Shown in pieces: positions 23,101-31,562 of a DNA stretch of 64,000 nucleotides. The translations under genes were made by a program, and so were the position numbers. Each line of letters starts with the position of its first letter. Positions within the stretch are counted from its first letter, which is position 1. The DNA lies in the NCBI RefSeq assembly GCF_014698965.1, contig NZ_JACXAE010000013.1, forward strand, positions 124,001 to 188,000, read 5' to 3'. The notes beneath the pieces were generated by a model. It did not search any database and was not told where the DNA came from. It saw nothing but the letters and a program-made list of their open reading frames with translations. The DNA is from Iningainema tapete BLCC-T55 (GTDB lineage: Bacteria; Cyanobacteriota; Cyanobacteriia; Cyanobacteriales; Nostocaceae).

Positions 23101-26100
23101 GAAGATTTAAATCTGGTGATGTTCGCCTTTACTCAAGTACTAAGTAAAGGTAAACTGACAGCTGAAGAAGTGCGGCTACAGATCGCAGAGCGATTACCTG
23201 GTGCGATCAACATTTTCGCTAAAAGTTTGGGTATTTCTGTACAAGAATTCAATGCCCTCCTAGAAAGTGGCTCACTGCTTAGCGAAGATGTGTTGCCCAA
23301 GGTTGGCAGGGGTTTAAGGGAGCAGTTTGGGCAAGCAGCGAAAGACGCTAGCGGTAGCTTCTTAAGTGCAGTTACGAGAGTTGACAACGCTATTCTCAAA
23401 TTGCAAAAAGGGCTAGCCGACGCCTTTGGTTCTTTGTTTGCGGGAGTCGCCAATACTTTTGGCGGACTCATTGAAATTGCGGCACAAAACATTGACAAGA
23501 TAATTCAAATCGCCGGCGTCGCATTGATTGGAATCGGCGCTCAATTTTTTGTAGGATTGACAACCATTCTTAATGGTAGCGGTATAACAGCCAAGCTTAC
23601 AGCAGCACTGATTCCCTTGTTCGCTAGAGCATTCGCTACCCTTACACCATTCGTTGTCGGCATTCTCGCTGACTTTTTAGATGACGTTTTCGGTGCCAAG
23701 TTTTCGGTGATGGACAACATGATGAAGGGGACTTTCAACATCGTGTTGTCCGTCATCTTGGTGATTGATGGGTTAATCAAGAAGATATCCGAGTTGTTCT
23801 CTACTTTCTCTAGTGGAGCAGCCGAAACGCAGAAAACTACCTCAGGTATTGGCAGTATTGTTACTGCTCTCAAGGGGGTGCTTGGTATTGTCCCTAGTAC
23901 CGTTGTGGAGTTTACAGCTCTCACCTTAATGCTAATTCAAACCGCCACTCTAGCCAAAATGGCTTTGGGACCGGTGATAGGGAATTTGGTAACGAGCATA
24001 AAGGCGTTGAGCATTGCCTTCGTTGATTCCGTAAAGAGTGGCAGAGTGTTTCAATCATCACTCAATACCTTGACAGCGGGACTTGCGAAGAGCCAGTTGG
24101 CAGTGTTTGCGATGACTGCGGCGGTGCTACTATTCTTTGCTAAAGCCGATTTTTCGGATGAATTGGGAAGCAAGTTTGATAAGTTAGGCGATCGCATGAG
24201 TGAAAGCCTTGATCGGGTGCGTGATTCTGCGAAAAGCGCGACTGACGCTATTAGTAAAATTCCGAGCAAAGTTCCAGATTTCAAGTCTAAGGGATTTGAT
24301 TTATCTCTCGGCACTGGCGAGTATTTTGGATTAGAAAACGGATACAGGACAGACGACGCCATCAAGACAGCTCGCAACGCTACCAAAAATCCATTCAGTG
24401 CGGAAAGTATTATCCGATATGGACCACTATTGGGACCACTTTTATCGAAACTCGGTAACGACAAAAAAATTAGAACTCTCGCAGAAAATCAGTTTGACAA
24501 TTCCTTATTAAAAGTCACCAATCAAGGTGAAAACATACAAAGGATAATCGACCAATCCCAGTTGCTAACTGGTGGTTTTAGCTCTTCAAATGCGGGTAAA
24601 GCTTTTGCTCAAAGTCAGTCAATTGACGAGCAAATCAAGTCTCTTCAACTACAAAGACTTGATATAGTTTCCGTTCCGGGTGCTAGTAAAGACCCAAGCA
24701 ATATTAAAGCGATTCAAGACTTAGAAAAGCAAATCGAGGACTTACAACAGCAACGCGAACAAGTCATTAAACCTATTGAATCCCTGCGTGACGAGATACT
24801 TAAAAATTCTAAAGACTTAGGTGAAGCGGTAAAAATTGTAGAAGAGGCAGATTTGCCGGAACCAGCAAAACAGGAACTCAAAGCTAGACTTGCAACTTCA
24901 ATCGCTTTAATAGATCAAGCTAAGAAAAGATTAGAAGATCTTAAGGCAATTGATTTATCACCTCTGGGAAACAGTTTCACAAACATTCAGCGTCAAATTG
25001 AGAAAAGCACTATAGAATTCGACAAGGGAGTAGAAGAGCGAGAGGTATTCAAGTCTAAAGCTATTAGTGCTATTTACGAACAGCAAGTCCAAGGCAAAAT
25101 CACTCCTCGACAACTAGAAGTAAAGCTCAAAGCGATAGACACAAAAGACTTGGAGGTTCAAAGAACAGATCTGACTAATTTGCTGCAGCAGCGCGAATTA
25201 CAAATGCGTGACTTGTTAGCAGTACCATCACCAACCAAAGACCAAATAGAAGTTATTGAAAAAACTCAAAAAGAGATCCGCGACAAGGAACTCAAACTCG
25301 CACAAGTCAGAATTCAAATAGCACAAAAAACTACTGAAGGTAAGCGGCTGGCTGAAGAGCAGACACTCAAAGAATTCACTGAAGCTAATGAAAAGGCGAT
25401 GTTTGCTCTTCAAAAGAACGAAAATAGCCAGATAATTGGCATCAGAAGTCAGCAATTGTTGGGGGGGAAAAACTCAGAAGATGCAGATACTGAAATCGCT
25501 CGCGTACAAAGCACAACAGCTAAAAAAGAGCTTCAGCAAGCAGTATCGGAATTAGCGAAATTCAAAGAATTGAGGCAACAAGGGAAAGTAAATGCCGAGA
25601 CATCTGCCAAACAGGAGCTAGATTTAACCAAGCAAGTTAGCAGTGCGGCACTAAAAGCAATTGAAGCTGAAATTGCGGCTCGTGAGGCTTTAAAGCAAAA
25701 ACGCATCCGCGATATTGAAGAGATAGCTACCAAGGAAGAATTCGGCATCAGCCAAAAACTTTCCGCAAGCACTAAACAGATCAAAGCACAGCAACTATCA
25801 GGTAAAATTGACGACAAAGAAGCCTCTCGTCAGTCCCTTGATGCGGATATCAGTGCTACTCAATCCCGCATCGCTGCCAAACAACAGGAATACGATCGCA
25901 TCAAAAAGCTACGGGCAGAAGGCACTCTCACCACTAAGCAATACGCCGAACGCGAGCGATCGCTGCTCACTGAAGTTGCTTCCCTTGAAGGACAGTTACT
26001 GGATCAACGTCTCTCCAAGCAGCAACAGTACCGAGAGAAGGTGCTGGAAGGAATCGAATTTGCTAATAAAAAAGCCGAAGCGGCGATCGCGCAATCTCAA

Positions 26101-27828
26101 GTTGAACGCAACATCGCTCTTAAGCAGCGCACCAGGGAAGGCGGTGATTTGTTCGGAGAAGCGAACCAGCCAACCGTCGCCCGACTCAGCAATGAGATCG
26201 ACCAAGATACCAACAGAGCAGAAGCTGAATTAATCAAAACCAAGATTCTTCAGGTAGAGGAAGAAAGAGACAAGCGAATTATCACAACGAAAGAGGCGAC
26301 AGAGAAGATCCTCGCCCTTAACACAGAATTGGCACAGAAAAACCAGCAATTAATCGATCTTGAGATTGATGCTGAGGCGAAATTGCGAGACGAACGGATT
26401 GCCGCTGTTGAGCAAGTGCGGCATGTGCAGGAAGGTCGCTTCAAACTTGCGGTAAACTACCTAGAACAGGAAAAAGCCAACCTCGACCTTTACAATCAAA
26501 GTCTTGAGCGCACCGCCAAGCTAGAGGAGTCCCGCTACAATCTAAAGTTAGCGGTATCCGATGCGGGTATCTCTGGCTTGGATATCCGTAAGGGCAATGC
26601 AGATCGCGCACTGGAACTCAGTCGCAAACTCAAGGATGAAAACCTCGACCCCAAGGTAGGGCAGGAAATCAAAAGCCAACTGAATTCCCTGGGCTTTGGT
26701 GATTCAGAGCTACAAATTCTCGAAAAGCGCAGCCAGATTGAGGACGAGATTGCAGCCAAGAAGCTGGAGGCGCTGAAAACCGAGCAAGCATACCAACGCC
26801 AATCACTGCTACTCGACTTGCAGCGACAGAAGATAGCTGCACAGACGGCTGTATTTGAAGCAGAATCGGGCAGATTGTCAGCTGCTAAAGCAAGACTGGA
26901 AGCAGATTCAGCACTGAGAATAGCCAGCATCAAAAAAGATCCGGTGGCGATTGAGATAGCAAACATCGAAGTGCAGCTTGCTAACCGTGAAGTCGAACTT
27001 AGCGATCGCAGGCTACAATCTGCCCAGGAAAACCTCAACATCCAGGACGAGCTTACCAGGAATGCCATCATGGCACAGGAAGCAACCCAAAGGGCAGCAA
27101 TAGATCAGCAATTAGCAGCTGATAGCGCCAGGAAACAATCAGCGGCATTAGAGAAAGTGGAAGCAAGCGCCACCAAGATTTCTTCTGAATTAAAAGACAA
27201 GAACTCGAACGGTGGTGAGAGTGAAACGAAAAATCCCAGCGATTGGGTTAATCCCTTTATTCAAAAACCAGGCGAAGGCTTGTTTGAGTATCATAGCCGC
27301 ATCGCCCAAGACAAAATCGAAGGAAGAATTATTGAAACCAAAAAAACAACCAGTAGTATCGACACTACTGGCTACCATTATGATGAAGCTCTCAACAGGC
27401 AACAAGGCAATCCCCCAGCATCCGATTTTGAATTTGGAAAAATCAGAACCTATGCCAGCCCAATTATCAAAGCAATGCCGGGTGAGAATATCTTTGAGGC
27501 GTACATGCGCCATCGGGATGATTTGGCGCTCACAAGCAACAGTAAGGCATACGAGCCACTGAATAGCAAGCCCAACGATTTATCAGAAGCATTAAAAGAA
27601 TCACAAATTAAGCCGAGCGTTACGACAACTGGTTACAGTCAATTTGTCGATGCGCTCAAGGTTGCCAACTCTGGCATTGAGCAGCGGCTGGATGCACTCA
27701 ATAATGCAATCCTGACTCTCGCAAATACCCCACGCAGCCTCAGTGTCAGCACGCCCAATCCCGTGGACGATGCTGCTTCAATCCTCAACGATATTTCACG
27801 GGCGCAGGTGTTGGGGGCAGGGTTATGA
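20122..27828 (+). CDS. Tail tape measure protein with embedded HExxH motif
   Basis: At 2568 residues this sets tail length (roughly 1.5 A per residue suggests about 380 nm). A tape-measure domain lies near residues 924-1067: REL..FATGISSD, FEGISTASKAL, FTQVLSKGKLTAEEVRLQIA, ERLPGAINIFAKSLGIS, a pattern of TIGR02675-type tape measures. Hydrophobic segments follow (about 1120-1300), then long coiled coils rich in Gln, Glu, Lys and Ala (about 1480-2360). Near residues 554-565 IAHEARHALQLAF contains HEARH, a HExxH-type zinc motif that could digest cell wall or prune the protein. A terminator precedes the gene and a palindromic repeat follows its stop directly. Confidence 0.9.
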   Translation: MTSVGSVSIELKLDRSGFDKEFRALSSEKFEPIPIKLELDTKDFEKQIKGLQGFLEPLVVPIEFDTKGLAKQFKQLKFDCIPICVCPDLECFERELKNLDVEVELKVKFDSQQVRSAVASVAEEIKTQINTTVEIKQSGGGNSDSAGIESAFAKSLDNLFEKQQSANRGDQASKNFVDFTLSPIKAVNSALQSVVTGAFENIGRSITGSLSKSLSEGLDNQIGQTLSDFGKETGKLLGVSGKELGIKGGANQQKNQQQSVAPNANSGLEDLKQNFKTISTTAKNVSDVLQTFGVNIGGAVNAFNKAGNAALSLAGTFSKLQGSASGSTGTNPGKPNATTQGFLTGEIADLTPLQAKAQTELATRKLSAQLAQLKQLPKTEETRSRIAALVREIADIEKRMVIDIANSDLPTAIHRSLGQLKAANSALIKLKNEAARLSLDVNKLTAEPSANVNAPDISLAKRRRRPKDTAKKTNSADDLELRQAESNFRKIFTEIARMSGVQLQRGQIPGLRFGQMPNGVAGLYDPRQNNLNLSQDLRKRLATGTLSREDIDTIAHEARHALQLAFGRIKQADLTKGIKAGVPLTAAKASSKALDIEASVQEYREAFKQKFGKYPPQKLVATIRKLETDAYTFAEQASKEISDNLASILQSQTRRRRSRRKPLSTQLPNEDDIPLAKISANQIRQAIVNNSGVAKAISNPQNRQAVTNALQQIKVPNFSGIITGAKNAVQQTISSIQSGLATAVQKAQSVANRQIQIPTAGIQNLQSQLSASVRGSVSATAQQVQKALNVGARASVPKQAQSSQRASLNPNTSQQAAAYQSGVQGSFWEQLFRKLEARFYRSQMMQSIPSSQRRSLVSEASGFLFSGAALAAPGATFGALLAPLAPAIAPLAVTFGMLHNALQPLIQTIVEALRKLEPAQKRLEFTAGSKEGGKRELAFATGISSDLNTPLLASLEGYSKLSAAAKGTRLEGAKTRELFEGISTASKALQLSQEDLNLVMFAFTQVLSKGKLTAEEVRLQIAERLPGAINIFAKSLGISVQEFNALLESGSLLSEDVLPKVGRGLREQFGQAAKDASGSFLSAVTRVDNAILKLQKGLADAFGSLFAGVANTFGGLIEIAAQNIDKIIQIAGVALIGIGAQFFVGLTTILNGSGITAKLTAALIPLFARAFATLTPFVVGILADFLDDVFGAKFSVMDNMMKGTFNIVLSVILVIDGLIKKISELFSTFSSGAAETQKTTSGIGSIVTALKGVLGIVPSTVVEFTALTLMLIQTATLAKMALGPVIGNLVTSIKALSIAFVDSVKSGRVFQSSLNTLTAGLAKSQLAVFAMTAAVLLFFAKADFSDELGSKFDKLGDRMSESLDRVRDSAKSATDAISKIPSKVPDFKSKGFDLSLGTGEYFGLENGYRTDDAIKTARNATKNPFSAESIIRYGPLLGPLLSKLGNDKKIRTLAENQFDNSLLKVTNQGENIQRIIDQSQLLTGGFSSSNAGKAFAQSQSIDEQIKSLQLQRLDIVSVPGASKDPSNIKAIQDLEKQIEDLQQQREQVIKPIESLRDEILKNSKDLGEAVKIVEEADLPEPAKQELKARLATSIALIDQAKKRLEDLKAIDLSPLGNSFTNIQRQIEKSTIEFDKGVEEREVFKSKAISAIYEQQVQGKITPRQLEVKLKAIDTKDLEVQRTDLTNLLQQRELQMRDLLAVPSPTKDQIEVIEKTQKEIRDKELKLAQVRIQIAQKTTEGKRLAEEQTLKEFTEANEKAMFALQKNENSQIIGIRSQQLLGGKNSEDADTEIARVQSTTAKKELQQAVSELAKFKELRQQGKVNAETSAKQELDLTKQVSSAALKAIEAEIAAREALKQKRIRDIEEIATKEEFGISQKLSASTKQIKAQQLSGKIDDKEASRQSLDADISATQSRIAAKQQEYDRIKKLRAEGTLTTKQYAERERSLLTEVASLEGQLLDQRLSKQQQYREKVLEGIEFANKKAEAAIAQSQVERNIALKQRTREGGDLFGEANQPTVARLSNEIDQDTNRAEAELIKTKILQVEEERDKRIITTKEATEKILALNTELAQKNQQLIDLEIDAEAKLRDERIAAVEQVRHVQEGRFKLAVNYLEQEKANLDLYNQSLERTAKLEESRYNLKLAVSDAGISGLDIRKGNADRALELSRKLKDENLDPKVGQEIKSQLNSLGFGDSELQILEKRSQIEDEIAAKKLEALKTEQAYQRQSLLLDLQRQKIAAQTAVFEAESGRLSAAKARLEADSALRIASIKKDPVAIEIANIEVQLANREVELSDRRLQSAQENLNIQDELTRNAIMAQEATQRAAIDQQLAADSARKQSAALEKVEASATKISSELKDKNSNGGESETKNPSDWVNPFIQKPGEGLFEYHSRIAQDKIEGRIIETKKTTSSIDTTGYHYDEALNRQQGNPPASDFEFGKIRTYASPIIKAMPGENIFEAYMRHRDDLALTSNSKAYEPLNSKPNDLSEALKESQIKPSVTTTGYSQFVDALKVANSGIEQRLDALNNAILTLANTPRSLSVSTPNPVDDAASILNDISRAQVLGAGL

Positions 27829-27852
27829 CCCTATGGAAAATTTTCCATAGGG
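27829..27852. repeat. 24-bp palindromic repeat, copy 5 (perfect)
   Basis: Perfect palindrome with half site CCCTATGGAAAA, starting right after the TGA of the tape measure gene. Confidence 0.9.
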
Positions 27853-27960
27853 GGTGAGGTTGATTAAGATAAATCAAATTGTTTTTAAGTGCGATCGCTG
27901 CTGCCTCCCTCCGTATACTTTGCCAAAATTGAGCCAATTCTATTACAAAGAGGCATAACC

Positions 27961-28536
27961 ATGAATTGGCTTTTCATCATAATCATCGCAGTGTTCGTAG
28001 TAGCAATAGTGTTACTGCGTAAACACAAAGAACGCGATCGCCCGTTGATTCAGCAAAAAATAACACACGATTTAACCGCCGCACTGCGGGATCTCTTAGT
28101 AGCCGGAAGATGGGCTGAAGCGGATCGAGAAACGCTTAGGATTATGCTCAAGGTAGCAAATCGACAACAAGAGGGTTGGTTAAACGTAGCGTCGATCCGA
28201 AACTTTCCCCAAAAAGATTTGCACGCTATCGATCAGCTTTGGACAAGAGCTTCTGATGGTCGATTTGGATTTAGTGTTCAAAAAGACATCTGGAATAACG
28301 TCGGGGGAAGTCTTAACGCCAACGACAAAATTTATGAAGCTTTTGGCGACAAAGTGGGATGGCGCGTTCACAAAAAGTGGCTACAGGTTGATGATTTGGA
28401 CTTCGATATCTCATCTCCACCCGGTCATTTACCTGCTGTTGCTGTAAGATTAGGTGGCTTGTCTTGGGGTGTGGCTGGCTTCTGGTGGGAAAGAAGGGAT
28501 GCATACGTGTTTCTTCTGTCTGAGAAGGTCTGGTGA
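27961..28536 (+). CDS. Membrane-anchored GUN4-domain protein
   Basis: From ATG 27961 (AGAGG in front) the protein has 191 residues: a membrane segment NWLFIIIIAVFVVAIVLL, then a GUN4 domain. Signature parts: LLVAGRWAEADRETLRIML, IRNFPQKDLHAIDQLWTRA, GRFGFSVQKDIW, YEAFGDKVGWR, and the late PPGHLPAVAVRLGG. GUN4 binds tetrapyrroles and controls Mg-chelatase in chlorophyll synthesis, but many cyanobacterial GUN4 domains are regulatory add-ons. Here it lies between the tape measure and a bidirectional terminator in a phage operon. A frame from 27889 adds residues with no sign of use. Function in the phage unknown. Confidence 0.85.
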   Translation: MNWLFIIIIAVFVVAIVLLRKHKERDRPLIQQKITHDLTAALRDLLVAGRWAEADRETLRIMLKVANRQQEGWLNVASIRNFPQKDLHAIDQLWTRASDGRFGFSVQKDIWNNVGGSLNANDKIYEAFGDKVGWRVHKKWLQVDDLDFDISSPPGHLPAVAVRLGGLSWGVAGFWWERRDAYVFLLSEKVW

Positions 28537-28554
28537 TTCTGTGCCTAAAGCAAA

Positions 28555-28581
28555 CACCCCGCCGGGCGCACGGGGTGCTTA
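28555..28581. terminator. Bidirectional terminator hairpin
   Basis: Stem CACCCCG/CGGGGTG with 9-base loop; T-rich tails on both strands (CTTATCTTT rightward, GTTTGCTTT leftward). It separates the convergent GUN4 and 28625-29083 genes. Confidence 0.65.
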
Positions 28582-28624
28582 TCTTTAAAATTAACCTGAG
28601 ATTAACGACGAGGTATTGCGCTGT

Positions 28625-29083
28625 CTACTGCTGCCTCATTTCGGCTTTCAGCTTTTCTAGTTCTAGATCCACTTCTTCCATCTCTACCCTTGCAAACTCT
28701 TGCTCTAATCGGGATTGGCGCTCTATTTTTTCTTGTCTTTGCCTTGCTTCAACACGGTCAAGCTCTTGCTGCGCTCGTTTTTCAAAATCATACAACCCAG
28801 GACTTGGAGAGGGTTCCTCCCGACAAATACTGTTTTTTTGTGGAATTATGTCTTTCGGCTTGCACCACACTCGAACACATTGTTTTTTGAAATCGTAGAC
28901 CACATCCGTTACTTTGAATTTATGCCACTCTTCCTCATCTATCGGCAAGATAAGCGTTTCGTCGATTCGGGGAATCCATTTGCAGTCTTTGAACTCGGCA
29001 GACAGTTTCTGAGATGATCCTACGATCCAGTAGACGTAAAGTTTGAACTCTTGAGGATTGGGTGTTAAAAAGGGCTTGTCCAT
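28625..29083 (-). CDS. Hypothetical protein with long C-terminal helix
   Basis: The 152-residue protein opens MDKPFLTPNPQEFKLYVYWI and has an ordered first part (IDETLILPIDEEEWHKFKV, VTDVVYDFKKQCVRVWC) and a long charged C-terminal helix (FEKRAQQELDRVEARQRQEK onward) likely to form a coiled coil. I do not recognise a family. It lies alone and convergent with the GUN4 gene. It may be a small phage accessory protein; no function can be given. Confidence 0.45.
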   Translation of the reverse strand: MDKPFLTPNPQEFKLYVYWIVGSSQKLSAEFKDCKWIPRIDETLILPIDEEEWHKFKVTDVVYDFKKQCVRVWCKPKDIIPQKNSICREEPSPSPGLYDFEKRAQQELDRVEARQRQEKIERQSRLEQEFARVEMEEVDLELEKLKAEMRQQ

Positions 29084-29212
29084 CTTTGAAGCAAAGTGCG
29101 CATATCTAACCGCGACTATATTGCTTTATCACAAAGCGAGAACGCAGCAAGCGTACTGAAAATACTTGAAGATTTGGCGATCGCTTAAAGCTATATCCGT
29201 TTGTACATAAAA

Positions 29213-29248
29213 CAAACACCTCACTTATTAGGTGGGGTGTTTGTCTTT
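29213..29248. terminator. Bidirectional terminator hairpin
   Basis: Stem CAAACACCTCAC/GTGGGGTGTTTG with one mismatch; TCTTT on the + side, TTTTATG on the minus side. It would end the leftward HTH gene at 29316. Confidence 0.7.
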
Positions 29249-29315
29249 AAAGGTTGTGACCGATAAAAATTAATCCAAGATTAAAAATGAGTATTTTACT
29301 AGTCAAATTAAAAAA

Positions 29316-29558
29316 TTAATCATCAAAATTTATCCCAAAATCCACTCCTAGAACCTCTTCTATTTTGCGAAAAGTTTCTTCAGGCAAGGCATCCCGTATC
29401 CGTTCCGCCTCAATATCATGCCAGTAAGCCCGGCTAATTCCGGCTTTTCCCGCTAAGACCTCAACTGATCGCCCATCAGCTTTTCTAACTTGTCTAATTT
29501 TTGCTCCTAACCCTTCAACCGCAACGTCCGTGTAGCGTCTAATTTTCACTGTGTTCAC
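29316..29558 (-). CDS. XRE-type HTH regulator
   Basis: An 80-residue helix-turn-helix protein with perfect AGGAGG before GTG 29558. Residues 15-60 carry the XRE unit: LGAKIRQVRKADGRSVEVLA, then GKAGISRAYWHDIEAERI. It is likely a phage repressor or Cro-like factor. The intergenic region between it and the rightward gene at 29734 holds repeated TGTCGTG words around a good rightward promoter, which it may bind. No catalytic or membrane part. Confidence 0.75.
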   Translation of the reverse strand: MNTVKIRRYTDVAVEGLGAKIRQVRKADGRSVEVLAGKAGISRAYWHDIEAERIRDALPEETFRKIEEVLGVDFGINFDD

Positions 29559-29611
29559 CTTGAGACACCTCCTTTAATGTAAATTGTCGCTCTACACTAC
29601 TCAATATATAA

Positions 29612-29653
29612 TGTCGTGCAACGCTTGACAAGTGTCGTGTGACGGTATACATT
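29612..29653 (+). promoter_or_regulatory. Rightward promoter with paired TGTCGTG operator words
   Basis: TTGACA (29625-29630) and TACATT (29648-29653), 17 apart. TGTCGTGCAAC (29612-29622) and TGTCGTGTGAC (29633-29643) flank the -35 hexamer, 21 bases apart start to start. Confidence 0.55.
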
Positions 29654-29733
29654 TTAAATATAGAGAAAGCGCCCCGGTCTCGCAAACTAAAGCGCTTCTC
29701 TAATCCCAAATAAAAAAAAGGAACTAGTCAATT

Positions 29734-30039
29734 ATGACTCAAACAGCAATCGATTCTCAACAAATTGCTCAGATCGAGCTTGCCCAATATCTAGAACAAC
29801 AAGCCCAAGAACTGGCTCCAGAATTCGAGATCGACGGACTTCCAGACGAAGACTTCGGTACGCTATACCGCCTTTGGAAGGGCAGAAAGTTGCTCGGAAC
29901 TTTCTACAAAGCATTGGACGAGAAGTGGATCGCTCAACCCATGAATAACGAACTCAAAGCGAGGCTCGATACCGACACTCAAGCAATACTCGCAATCATC
30001 GCGCTAAACGGAATGCTTGTAGCTAATTCGGCGGCGTAA
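29734..30039 (+). CDS. Small protein with domain shared with the 57.5-kb gene
   Basis: A 101-residue protein whose second half (DFGTLYRLWKGRKLLGTF, then YKALDEKWIAQP and ILAIIALNGMLVANSA) is clearly related to the C-terminus of the 57532-58947 product (DFGDLYRVWSGMNLLGTF, KWIAQI, AKNGLLVADS). The first half is a charged helix with Gln repeats. It is the first gene after the regulated promoter at 29.6 kb and ends before a terminator. The shared domain has no known function to me. Confidence 0.55.
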   Translation: MTQTAIDSQQIAQIELAQYLEQQAQELAPEFEIDGLPDEDFGTLYRLWKGRKLLGTFYKALDEKWIAQPMNNELKARLDTDTQAILAIIALNGMLVANSAA

Positions 30040-30060
30040 TAACAGATATCCCATCACTCA

Positions 30061-30087
30061 GAGACGCAAGTCATGCGTCTCTTTCTT
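30061..30087 (+). terminator. Rho-independent terminator
   Basis: Perfect 8-bp stem GAGACGCA/TGCGTCTC with 5-base loop, followed by TTTCTT. It ends the 29734 gene and lies before the Bro-N gene's own ribosome site. Confidence 0.75.
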
Positions 30088-30105
30088 GCTTTGTCAGGAG
30101 TAATT

Positions 30106-30969
30106 ATGAGCAATCTAACAGTATTTCAATTTGAGTCACAAGAAGTTCGGTTTGTTGGCAGTGCCGATGATCCTTGGTGGGTTGCATCTGACGTGTGTGC
30201 GATTTTGGGCATAGTCGTGTCTTTAGCAGTCAACGGTAGAGAACGCAAAACAAAAGACGGTAGCGTTTACCACGACGGCGGACTTGACGAAGATGAAAAG
30301 GGGGTTGCCATTGTCAACACCCCTGGAGGCGATCAAGAAATGTTGGTCGTAAATGAGCCAGGTTTGTATCGTTTAATATTTAAATCTCGCAAACCCGTAG
30401 CGAGACGTTTCCAGCGGTGGGTTTATCACGAGGTTTTACCCGCCATCCGCAAAACCGGGTCTTTTGCGATCGCCGAACCCCAAAAAGAAATCCAACCCCA
30501 AGAACAACCCCAACTCGCATTACCCCCTGCTACTCCCACACCCCAAGAAATTTCCGATGTCATCGACCTAATGCTAGGCAACACCGACCTGCACCCCAAC
30601 CTAAAAGCGGGAGTCAAAGGGAATGCGATCGCCAAACTTCACCCTCAACTACGAACCGTGATTGAAGAAGCGAAAGCTTTACTGCCTGTTTCAATCGAAT
30701 CCAACCTAGTCCGCCCAACGGTGCTAGCGAACAAGCTGACGGAATCCACTGGAGAAAAGTGGAGTGCCGTGCGAGTCAACAAAGTTCTCATCGAACAGGG
30801 TTTTCAGATTAAAAATCCGGATGGTAAGAATCCCGATTATTTACCCACGGAAAAAGGTAAAGAACACAGCGAAATAGTCGTAGACACGGCTAAGGGACAC
30901 GGTAAAACCATCCAATCCCTACAGTGGCATCTAACTGTGTTGGAAGCGCTGGAGATGAACGATTGCTGA
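30106..30969 (+). CDS. BRO-N domain antirepressor-like protein
   Basis: From ATG 30106 (GGAG in front) the 287-residue protein has an N-terminal BRO-N domain: LTVFQFESQEVRFVG, WWVASDVCAILGI, EMLVVNEPGLYRLIFKS, FQRWVYHEVLPAIRKTGSF. The middle is a Pro/Gln-rich linker, and the C-terminus (VRPTVLANKLTESTGEKWS, VNKVLIEQGFQIKN) is a winged-helix-like DNA-binding part similar to KilAC-type ends. Such proteins are phage antirepressors or regulators of early genes. It lies downstream of the HTH regulator region and its promoter, so it may help switch to lytic growth. Confidence 0.8.
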   Translation: MSNLTVFQFESQEVRFVGSADDPWWVASDVCAILGIVVSLAVNGRERKTKDGSVYHDGGLDEDEKGVAIVNTPGGDQEMLVVNEPGLYRLIFKSRKPVARRFQRWVYHEVLPAIRKTGSFAIAEPQKEIQPQEQPQLALPPATPTPQEISDVIDLMLGNTDLHPNLKAGVKGNAIAKLHPQLRTVIEEAKALLPVSIESNLVRPTVLANKLTESTGEKWSAVRVNKVLIEQGFQIKNPDGKNPDYLPTEKGKEHSEIVVDTAKGHGKTIQSLQWHLTVLEALEMNDC

Positions 30970-31011
30970 CTGGATGAGGCGTTGCCCCGTACCTTCTATC
31001 CAGGCTGGACA

Positions 31012-31257
31012 ATGGCAGGCATGACCCCCAGGCAAATCCAAATCCTCCTACGAGTTGATCGAGAAATCGCACTGCAGCATTTCCTGAACGACCACCTCCT
31101 GCCTTTATTGGAAGAACGCGGTTACACCCTCCGCAACCTGCTACAGGCTTTGGGAGGCTTAGCCTTCGACCAACAAGAAAAAGTGGTGGCACACCACCTC
31201 TGGGACGGTGTAGCCCACCTCGATCAAGTAAAACACTTAGAGAATACAGCGTTATGA
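31012..31257 (+). CDS. Small hypothetical protein, paralog A
   Basis: The 81-residue protein (ATG 31012) reads LQHFLNDHLLPLLEERGYTL, then LLQALGGLAF and ends HLENTAL. It is related to the 31562-31789 product, with the same helix-LxxxGYxLxxLLxA pattern. It overlaps the next gene by four bases. TTG 30982 could extend it. Helical small phage proteins of this type have no assigned function. Confidence 0.45.
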   Translation: MAGMTPRQIQILLRVDREIALQHFLNDHLLPLLEERGYTLRNLLQALGGLAFDQQEKVVAHHLWDGVAHLDQVKHLENTAL

Positions 31258-31562
31258 CCTACAACGTAAACCCAAAAATTTCCATACCTAGCAATTGGAC
31301 AAGACCTAAATACCAATTCGGTCAAAGAGTGAAGCAGGGAGAGATTATCGGCATGGAGTACTGGCAAGTTGAAGATTGTTGGCGCTACTGGGTATTACCA
31401 GACCCCAACAATTTTGAAGAATCACAAAGCTTTCTAGAAGATCTAATCAGCCCACTAAGCCCCGAAGAATCACGCGCCCTAATTCATGATGAAATCAAGT
31501 CTTACCAATCCAAGATAGCGGCTCTTGTTTCGCAATTGAAGCAAATCGAGGGAGAAGGGTAA
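31254..31562 (+). CDS. Small protein of a three-member KOW-like family
   Basis: A 102-residue protein with PSNWTRPKYQFGQRVKQGEII then GMEYW, followed by WRYWVLPDP and an acidic helix-rich end. The opening part matches the products at 55001-55330 and 56291-56614 (P..W.PPKY.FG.L...G.I.GM.Y). The small beta-rich KOW-like core may bind nucleic acid or protein. It overlaps both neighbours (ATGA and TAATG), so all three are translated together. The function is not known. Confidence 0.5.
   Translation: MTYNVNPKISIPSNWTRPKYQFGQRVKQGEIIGMEYWQVEDCWRYWVLPDPNNFEESQSFLEDLISPLSPEESRALIHDEIKSYQSKIAALVSQLKQIEGEG

Noticed and set aside
20122-27828. Long reading frames on the minus strand opposite the tape measure gene
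   Set aside because: They are shadows of the Ala/Gln/Lys/Glu-rich tape measure codons; composition is odd and none has a ribosome site or family motif.
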